Part shown: positions 1 through 5,007 of the stretch, piece after piece
Numbering within the stretch: the first letter of the stretch is position 1
Layout of the letters: the number at the start of each line of letters is the position of its first letter
Assembly (NCBI GenBank): GCA_002718015.1
Contig: PBCW01000012.1
Location: forward strand, 24,238-33,252
DNA length: 9,015 nucleotides
Origin: Rhodospirillaceae bacterium
GTDB taxonomy: Bacteria; Pseudomonadota; Alphaproteobacteria; UBA8366
Direction of reading: 5' to 3'
Made by a program: the position numbers and the translations under genes
The notes under the pieces: model-generated
The model's database searches: none
The model's input: the letters and a program-made list of their open reading frames with translations, nothing else
Told to the model about the DNA's origin: nothing

Positions 1-744
1 CCCTCCACTCAAAACACCAGTCAACATATCTACTGCCAAAGCAAGCCCATATCCTTTATGTCCACCAACGGGCAAAACAAACCCCTGCAACACCTTCGCC
101 GCATCCGTCGTATCCATACCATTTGAGTCGAGCCCCCAGCCTTCGGGAATGGGCTCCCCCAATTCTGCGGCACGTCTAATTTTGCCGCGTGATTGGACAC
201 TAAGCGCAAAATCGAGGATAAAGTGTTTACCACCTTTTCGAGGGGCAGCATAACCAATCGGATTGTTGCCAACGACCTGTGCCTTTCCCCCAGTTGCCGG
301 CATCGTGAGTGAACCATTAGTGCCAGACAACAGAATCACTCCGGCTTCGCAAGCACCCCAACCAAAACTGGCGTTAGCCCCAAAGTGGTTACTATTTTTG
401 ACGCTTACAAACCCAATGCCGACTTCTTGTGCAATTTCAATCGCGACTTCAGTAGCTCGACCTGCAACTGCCGTTCCCAGGGTATTTCCCCCATCTACTA
501 TAGCCATTGTTGGTGTTTTTCGGTCAACAGCTATACTCGTTGCTGGTTCAATTCCTCCTGCCTGAAGCCGTCCAATATAGTGGCTCAACCTCAGTATTCC
601 ATGTGTCTGAATGCCAAGCAAATCACATAAAATAAATTGGTCCGTTGCTAGTGAAGCTATTTCGGGCGCAACGCCGTTTCGTTCGTAAGCTTCAATGCAG
701 ATGGTCCGACATTCCTCAACCGGCACTCTTATCATTTCAACCAT
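1..744 (-). CDS. Ldh2/MDH2-family NAD(P)-dependent 2-hydroxyacid dehydrogenase (malate/L-lactate/sulfolactate type), C-terminus off window
   Basis: The frame is open without interruption from an ATG at 744 to the left edge (248 codons; the family is usually about 330-360 residues, so roughly the last quarter is missing). Family motifs appear in order: THGILRL (residues 47-53), NSNHFG (117-122, with the presumed catalytic His120), VGNNPIGYAAP (158-168), a GK-to-GW stretch around 187-203, and GGHKGYGLA (227-235). These are hallmarks of the Ldh2 family, which oxidises L-2-hydroxyacids or reduces the 2-oxoacids with NAD(P); it is cytoplasmic and structurally distinct from classical LDH/MDH. Members include malate dehydrogenase, ureidoglycolate dehydrogenase and ComC/SlcC sulfolactate dehydrogenases. 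The start lies 4 bases after the stop of the upstream ComA-like gene, with only weak Shine-Dalgarno potential, which suggests translational coupling in one operon. That neighbour makes a sulfolactate-like substrate attractive. The family call is secure; the substrate is inferred. Confidence 0.9.
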   Translation of the reverse strand, partial: MVEMIRVPVEECRTICIEAYERNGVAPEIASLATDQFILCDLLGIQTHGILRLSHYIGRLQAGGIEPATSIAVDRKTPTMAIVDGGNTLGTAVAGRATEVAIEIAQEVGIGFVSVKNSNHFGANASFGWGACEAGVILLSGTNGSLTMPATGGKAQVVGNNPIGYAAPRKGGKHFILDFALSVQSRGKIRRAAELGEPIPEGWGLDSNGMDTTDAAKVLQGFVLPVGGHKGYGLALAVDMLTGVLSGG

Positions 745-748
745 ATCA

Positions 749-1570
749 TCACTTTAGGTTGTCTGAGAGAAAAGAATATTGAACGGGGCGTCCGATCCCG
801 CGACGAAAGCCCTCCAATTTCAATACCTGTTCGGGAGTGACATTACATAAGCTAACATCTGGGCCAAAATCGTTGATCATTTGTATATGTTGCTGCGGAA
901 AAGAATATGGATCAGGCTCAAGCACGCAGTGTTTAAACCAAGGTTGCTCGGGAAGTGTCTGAAAAGCCTTGGGGTTCTCGGATGCCAACATGTCAATCTC
1001 ACTTTGCTCTATGATGATATGATCTACACCCAAATCCATCATACTTTCCACCATTGATCCCAGAAAATCGATACTGAGAGGTGACGTAGGTATTTTTCTG
1101 CCAAACTCGTAGACTACGGTAAGACCCGCACCCTGCAACAAATTAATTTGCTGCTTTCTAACATCGGTCTCCAATTCTATGTAATTTTCTGATAACTCAA
1201 GCATATTGATGTCCAATCGTCGAAGATGAGTAATCAATTCATCAACTGCATTTTGATGGTAGGCTGTTTCAAATAAAATCCCACCAGCAAAGGGAATGAC
1301 ACCATAATCTCTGTAAGTGCACACAATTTTCTTTACCAAAGGGGGGGGGTAATCCAATGCGTTTATGGCAAATATTTTTGCGTAATCGATGAACTCAGCC
1401 CCATAATCGAGTAAGTCCTCGAGCCCTCTCGGACCTGTCCAACCAAAATCACTAGGCCCAACATCAATCATTGCTGTTAGCCCAGTTTTCCTCGGTTTGC
1501 TTTGGCGCGTAGGCGCCTTCAAGCGCTCATATTCGAAATAGCTGTTAATGTCGGTATCGATATCACCCAT
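749..1570 (-). CDS. ComA-family (phosphosulfolactate synthase-like) TIM-barrel protein
   Basis: This 273-residue protein has the size and motif order of ComA/phosphosulfolactate synthase: an N-terminal KPRKTGLTAMID stretch (25-36), a Lys-containing strand (IDYAK, 61-65), AGGILFE (95-101), LELSENYIEL (124-133), VYEFGRK (153-159), DHIIIEQSE (183-191), and a C-terminal block with FGPDVSLCNVTPEQV and LEGFRRG (235-258). ComA adds sulfite to phosphoenolpyruvate to give (2R)-phosphosulfolactate, in coenzyme M or sulfolactate synthesis. Two blocks depart from the usual family pattern as I recall it: the glycine-rich K-x-G-x-G-T segment is KIFAIN here (65-70), and the usual EGRES-like motif is EQSEI (188-192). 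The reaction may therefore differ. A C9 run on the coding strand (1341-1349) encodes the prolines at 75-77, with family motifs in frame on both sides. The start has a strong AGGGGG four bases upstream. It is the first gene of a two-gene unit with the Ldh2-like gene. Confidence 0.85.
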   Translation of the reverse strand: MGDIDTDINSYFEYERLKAPTRQSKPRKTGLTAMIDVGPSDFGWTGPRGLEDLLDYGAEFIDYAKIFAINALDYPPPLVKKIVCTYRDYGVIPFAGGILFETAYHQNAVDELITHLRRLDINMLELSENYIELETDVRKQQINLLQGAGLTVVYEFGRKIPTSPLSIDFLGSMVESMMDLGVDHIIIEQSEIDMLASENPKAFQTLPEQPWFKHCVLEPDPYSFPQQHIQMINDFGPDVSLCNVTPEQVLKLEGFRRGIGRPVQYSFLSDNLK

Positions 1571-1574
1571 GTTT

Positions 1575-1580
1575 CCCCCT
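1575..1580 (-). promoter_or_regulatory. Shine-Dalgarno for the ComA-like gene
   Basis: AGGGGG on the minus strand lies 4 bases before the ATG at 1570. It is a strong purine-rich ribosome binding site and supports this start. Confidence 0.7.
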
Positions 1581-1782
1581 AAAACTTAAATTGCCCATTC
1601 ATTGCAATACAAAAACACCTAAAGAATATGTCGACAGCAAAATTCATTGCGTGAGCAAATGAAAAATACCTTTGCTACCCATTTTTGATAAAGCAACTTT
1701 ATTTTTCTTATCGAACTCGAATTTTTCTAAAACTAACTTAAACTCTCGGCATGATCCATTCTATACGCTACATATAAATGCT

Positions 1783-1787
1783 GGAGG
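1783..1787 (+). promoter_or_regulatory. Shine-Dalgarno deciding the CoA-transferase start
   Basis: GGAGG sits 5 bases before the ATG at 1793. An in-frame ATG at 1778 lies upstream of this site and has no ribosome binding site of its own, so 1793 is the better start. Confidence 0.75.
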
Positions 1788-1792
1788 GTGCC

Positions 1793-3013
1793 ATGCCAAA
1801 GACAAACACTTACTCGCTAAATGGGCCTCTGCAAGGTCTTCGCGTATTGGATATAGCCACATACATTGCTTCGCCCTTTTGCGCGACATTAATGGCTGAG
1901 TTTGGAGCTGAGGTAATAAAGGTGGAATTGCCGGACGTGGGGGATCCCTGTCGTAAATTAGGCACCGTCGATGATTGTGGGGATACCTTGGTTTGGTTAT
2001 CGGAGGCTAGAAATAAAAAATCGATTACGCTCGATTTAAAGAAAAGAGAGGGTGCAAGTTTATTCAAGCGACTAGTTAGCACATGTGATGTTATCACAGA
2101 AAACTTTCAACCCGGCACACTCGAAAAATGGGGATTGGGTTGGAAAACCTTGCACAAAATAAATCCTAAAATGGTAATGCTGCGTGTTTCGGGTTACGGC
2201 CAAACCGGTCCCTATAGCAGCAAGCCAGGATTTGGTCGGATTGGGAATGCATTCGGTGGAATTTCTTTTCTCGCTGGCGAGCCAAACGGAGCGCCAGCAA
2301 CCCCGGGATCTGCAACCCTCGCTGATTACCTTGCCGGTATATTCGGTGCCTTCGGAGTTATGGCAGCGTTAAAACACGCCGATGCAACGGGCATCGGACA
2401 ATTTATTGATATCGGCCTCTATGAACCAATCTTTCGTATCCTTGATGAGATAGCGCCCGCATATGATAAACATGGTTATATCCGTCAACGCATGGGAGCA
2501 GCCACCGTAAACGTGTGTCCGCATAGTCATTATCCGACTAAGGATGGGCGATGGATTGCCATCGCATGCACAAATGACAAAATTTTTGCCCGTCTTGCAA
2601 AGGCAATGGGCAGCAGCGAACTGGCAAACAAAGGCAAATATAGCTCGATAAATCAACGAGAAAATGACCGTGAAAATGTTGATAAAATTGTCACCGATTG
2701 GACTTTGCAACATAAACAGAAAGAATTGATTAAACTTTGTGATGCGGCGGAAGTTCCCTGCGGTATAGTCGCATCGATCGACGAAATTTTTGAAAATGAG
2801 CACTATGCCGCCCGCGGAAATATCGCTCGTCCGAAAGATGAAAGAGCAGATAAATTGGCGGTTCCAAATATCGTGCCTCGACTGTCTGAGACACCCGGTT
2901 CAATAAGATGGCTAGGGCCCGCTCTTGGTCAGCATAATGCTGAGGTTTACGAAGAGATATTAGGTTTAACAAAGGCTGATTTAGAACTACTCCGGCAAAA
3001 AAAAGTGATTTAA
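1793..3013 (+). CDS. Class III (CaiB/BaiF, formyl-CoA transferase-like) CoA-transferase
   Basis: The protein has 406 residues from the ATG at 1793, typical for family III CoA-transferases (about 380-430). These move CoA between a CoA thioester and a free carboxylic acid through an aspartyl-CoA intermediate; they are cytoplasmic and form interlocked dimers. Supporting motifs, numbered from ATG 1793, are LRVLDIATYIASPFCA near the N-terminus (16-31), the EFGAEVIKVE strand (36-45), RNKKSITLDLK (73-83), and ADY around residue 178, where the catalytic Asp178 matches the position of Asp169 in Frc/CaiB, followed by the usual AALxHxxxTGxGQxIDI block. The C-terminal part (about 300-360) carries the family's CDAAEVPCG segment. 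The CoA donor and acceptor cannot be read from sequence; malate, citramalate, oxalate, carnitine and aromatic acids all have homologues. The divergent hydroxyacid-dehydrogenase operon hints at a shared carboxylic-acid pathway. An in-frame ATG 15 bases upstream is less likely because the Shine-Dalgarno lies downstream of it. Confidence 0.92.
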   Translation: MPKTNTYSLNGPLQGLRVLDIATYIASPFCATLMAEFGAEVIKVELPDVGDPCRKLGTVDDCGDTLVWLSEARNKKSITLDLKKREGASLFKRLVSTCDVITENFQPGTLEKWGLGWKTLHKINPKMVMLRVSGYGQTGPYSSKPGFGRIGNAFGGISFLAGEPNGAPATPGSATLADYLAGIFGAFGVMAALKHADATGIGQFIDIGLYEPIFRILDEIAPAYDKHGYIRQRMGAATVNVCPHSHYPTKDGRWIAIACTNDKIFARLAKAMGSSELANKGKYSSINQRENDRENVDKIVTDWTLQHKQKELIKLCDAAEVPCGIVASIDEIFENEHYAARGNIARPKDERADKLAVPNIVPRLSETPGSIRWLGPALGQHNAEVYEEILGLTKADLELLRQKKVI

Positions 3014-3178
3014 TATTACCACATTTTCGAAAGTCCCATTTTTACCCGGCACTTTCTTGGCTTAGAGAGGATGAATAGCAAATGATCTTATGAATTTTTG
3101 AAAAGGTCGTGGTTACGCACATTGTTCTAAAATACTGTATTAATTTGAGAAATAAGACTCCGAACTAATGACTCACGT

Positions 3179-3206
3179 TTGACGAAACAGAGCCAACTTT
3201 TAATAC
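3179..3206 (+). promoter_or_regulatory. Possible sigma-70-type promoter for sfsA
   Basis: TTGACG (3179-3184) resembles a -35 box. It is followed after 16 bases by TAATAC (3201-3206), a weak -10 candidate, or by an overlapping TTTAAT (3199-3204) with a better match but spacing of only 14. Transcription would start about 9 bases before the sfsA ATG. The rest of the 208-base gap after the CoA-transferase (3014-3221) shows only a weak GAAAGT/ACTTTC dyad (3029-3055) without a T-run. Confidence 0.3.
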
Positions 3207-3221
3207 AAAAGTGTTGATTTT

Positions 3222-3920
3222 ATGGAATTCAAAGTACCACTACAAAAAGCTACGCTCGTGAGACGTTACAAACGTTTCCTAAGCGATATGTTGTTGCCGA
3301 ATGGCACAAAAGTAGTAGCACATTGTGCAAACTCGGGGTCTATGTTGGGCCTCACGGAGCCAGGCAGTGAAGTATGGTTGTCACCTAACACCAATCCAAA
3401 AGCTAAACTCGATTGGCGCTGGGAACTTGTCCGGATTGATGGACAACTTGTTGGTATCAATACTTCTAACCCCAACCGCATAGTAGAAGCCGCGATTGAG
3501 GGGGACGAAATAGCTGAATTAAGAGGCTACAAAAACATCCGGCGTGAGGTCAGGTATGGCCTTAATAGTCGAATAGATCTTCTTCTTGAAGCACCAGACA
3601 AGGAACCATGCTTCGTCGAGGTAAAAAATGTTACATTAAAACGCAAAGATCATGCAGAATTTCCTGATGCAGAAACAAAACGTGGAGAGAAGCACCTTCG
3701 TGAATTGGCATGCATGAGAGCGGATGGAAATCGAGCATTGATGTTTTACTTGGTACAACGGGGTGATTGTAATTCTTTCAGGCTCGCTGCTGATATAGAC
3801 CCCGCCTACAAAAAGGCTTTTTTTGAAGCACGAGACGCTGGCGTCGAGGCCGTGTGCTATGCCTGTGCTATTTGCCCTACCAGTATTAGAATTGTCCGTC
3901 AAATACCCATTGATTGTTGA
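3222..3920 (+). CDS. sfsA: SfsA (sugar fermentation stimulation protein), nuclease-like DNA-binding protein
   Basis: The 232-residue product matches SfsA in length (about 230-240) and motifs: AHCANSGSMLGL (33-44), SPNTNPKAKLDWRWELV (54-70), SRIDLLLE plus FVEVKNVTL (116-139), and FPDAETKRGEKHLREL (147-162). Asp119, Glu133 and Lys135 form a PD-(D/E)xK-like set, consistent with the OB-fold plus nuclease architecture of the family. SfsA was first described in E. coli as affecting maltose metabolism genes; its real cellular role is poorly defined. The ATG at 3222 is the first possible start, because an in-frame stop lies at 3201-3203. No clear Shine-Dalgarno precedes it, which fits a short leader. 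The gene lies 61 bases before map, a neighbour pairing I recall from other alphaproteobacteria. Confidence 0.96.
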   Translation: MEFKVPLQKATLVRRYKRFLSDMLLPNGTKVVAHCANSGSMLGLTEPGSEVWLSPNTNPKAKLDWRWELVRIDGQLVGINTSNPNRIVEAAIEGDEIAELRGYKNIRREVRYGLNSRIDLLLEAPDKEPCFVEVKNVTLKRKDHAEFPDAETKRGEKHLRELACMRADGNRALMFYLVQRGDCNSFRLAADIDPAYKKAFFEARDAGVEAVCYACAICPTSIRIVRQIPIDC

Positions 3921-3981
3921 GTTTTTGTAAGTGCATCATGGATGTTCGTGAGGGATCAGTAATGAGGTTGCATAAAATCAG

Positions 3982-4803
3982 ATGACCAAAATGGATGTAA
4001 AAATAGAGCCAGAATCCATTGGAGTACCATTCCATACTTCAGAAGATTATGGAGCCATGCGTAAGGCTGGCAGACTGGCCGCAGAAGTTCTTGACTTTAT
4101 CACTCCCCATGTTTTACCCGGCGTTTCTACTGAAGAACTTGATACCTTGTGCCATAATTTCATTATCGATCACGGTGCAATTCCTGCCCCTCTTAATTAC
4201 AAAGGTTTTCCAAAATCAATTTGCACATCCGTCAACCATGTTGTCTGTCATGGAATTCCAGACCCTCAGAAAATCCTTAAAGATGGTGATACCCTTAACA
4301 TAGACGTAACTGTTATTCTCGATGGATGGCATGGGGATACCAGCCGTATGTTTTGCGTCGGCGAGAAAGTTGGTGTGCGCGCAAAAAAGTTAATCCAAGT
4401 GACTTATGAAGCAATGATGAAAGGCATTCACGTTGTTAGACCAGGAGCCACATTAGGAGATGTTGGTCGAGCTATACAAAAGCATGGGGAAGATCATCGA
4501 TTTTCGTTGGTCCGTGACTTCTGCGGTCACGGTATTGGAAAAACATTTCACGCACCGCCCAGCATTTTACACTACGGCCAGTCCGGCACGGGCGTGATCC
4601 TTAAGGAGGGTATGTTTTTCACTATCGAGCCAATGGTAAATGCCGGTAAATTTAACGTAAAAATATTGAAAGATGGTTGGACTGCAGTCACCAAAGATCG
4701 CCAGCTCTCAGCACAATTCGAACATACAGTTGCTGTCACGTCGGAAGGATTCGAAATTTTTACTGAAAGTCCAAAGGGCTGGTCCATGCCGCCTTATGTT
4801 TAG
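3982..4803 (+). CDS. map: Type I methionine aminopeptidase
   Basis: This cytoplasmic dinuclear metalloprotease removes the initiator methionine from nascent proteins after peptide deformylation. The 273-residue product has the pita-bread fold landmarks: substrate histidine His90 in VVCHGIPD, metal ligands Asp108 (NIDVT), Asp119 (HGDTSRMF), His183 (CGHGIGKTFH), Glu216 (TIEPM) and Glu247 (FEHTVAVT). These match E. coli His79, Asp97, Asp108, His171, Glu204 and Glu235, so all catalytic residues are present. The N-terminus is about 10 residues longer than E. coli Map and lacks the zinc-finger extension of type Ib enzymes. The in-frame stop at 3973-3975 excludes earlier starts. The best ribosome-binding match, GAGG at 3964-3967, is 14 bases from the ATG, so initiation may be weak or helped by coupling to sfsA. 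Confidence 0.98.
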   Translation: MTKMDVKIEPESIGVPFHTSEDYGAMRKAGRLAAEVLDFITPHVLPGVSTEELDTLCHNFIIDHGAIPAPLNYKGFPKSICTSVNHVVCHGIPDPQKILKDGDTLNIDVTVILDGWHGDTSRMFCVGEKVGVRAKKLIQVTYEAMMKGIHVVRPGATLGDVGRAIQKHGEDHRFSLVRDFCGHGIGKTFHAPPSILHYGQSGTGVILKEGMFFTIEPMVNAGKFNVKILKDGWTAVTKDRQLSAQFEHTVAVTSEGFEIFTESPKGWSMPPYV

Positions 4804-4821
4804 ACTCAAGTGCGTTTAACG

Positions 4822-4888
4822 TTCCTACAACATTAAAAACTTTTGTAACTATACCCCGCCAAAAAAGAAAAAATAGTAGGAATTTTTT
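4822..4888 (+). terminator. Possible intrinsic terminator after map (long loop)
   Basis: TTCCTAC (4822-4828) pairs with GTAGGAA (4876-4882), and six Ts follow directly (4883-4888). The 7-bp stem followed by a T-run is terminator-like, but the 47-base loop is unusually long and A-rich, so efficiency is doubtful. Confidence 0.3.
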
Positions 4889-4904
4889 GATCACACTGTT
4901 AACC

Positions 4905-4968
4905 AAAAACTCGTTTGATTATCTACGGTAGTCCCATATTGCGGCAGAGGGAAAAACGGTTTTTGATT
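4905..4968 (+). repeat. Pair of AAAAAC-GTTT-GATT motifs upstream of the molybdoenzyme gene
   Basis: AAAAAC-TC-GTTTGATT (4905-4920) and AAAAAC-G-GTTTTTGATT (4952-4968) are two similar, partly palindromic elements 47 bases apart in the promoter region of the sulfoxide reductase-like gene. They may be operator sites; AT-rich chance similarity is the alternative. No FNR box (TTGAT-N4-ATCAA) was seen. Confidence 0.25.
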
Positions 4969-4992
4969 TTCTAAGGACGTCAAACTAGCTTT

Positions 4993-4998
4993 GAGGGG
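4993..4998 (+). promoter_or_regulatory. Shine-Dalgarno supporting a TTG start
   Basis: GAGGGG lies 9 bases before TTG 5008 and is the only good ribosome binding site near the gene. The next in-frame ATG at 5026 would leave this site 27 bases away. Confidence 0.65.
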
Positions 4999-5007
4999 TT
5001 TATTGTC

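Larger units (their letters stand above)
1571..1792. promoter_or_regulatory. Divergent intergenic region with repeated ATTGC/GCAAT motifs
   Basis: This region of about 220 bases separates the minus-strand ComA-like/Ldh2-like unit from the plus-strand CoA-transferase and must hold both promoters. The 9-mer ATTCATTGC occurs twice, at 1597-1605 and 1642-1650. The first copy is part of an ATTGC (1590-1594) to GCAAT (1604-1608) inverted repeat. The second opens an imperfect palindrome, TTCATTGC-gtga-GCAAATGAA (1643-1663). These could be operator sites for a shared regulator, but no regulator gene is in the window. I could not pick a convincing -35/-10 pair on either strand. Confidence 0.35.

Noticed and set aside
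263..630. Plus-strand open frames opposite the Ldh2-like gene
   Set aside because: The minus-strand frame encodes clear Ldh2 motifs throughout; the plus-strand frames are antisense shadows with no recognisable domain.
3029..3055. GAAAGT/ACTTTC dyad after the CoA-transferase
   Set aside because: The 6-bp stem has a 15-base loop and no T-run, so it does not support a terminator call.
4883..4900. TTGATCACACTG as a possible FNR/ANR box upstream of the molybdoenzyme
   Set aside because: Only the left half-site TTGAT is present; the right half ATCAA is missing at the required spacing.
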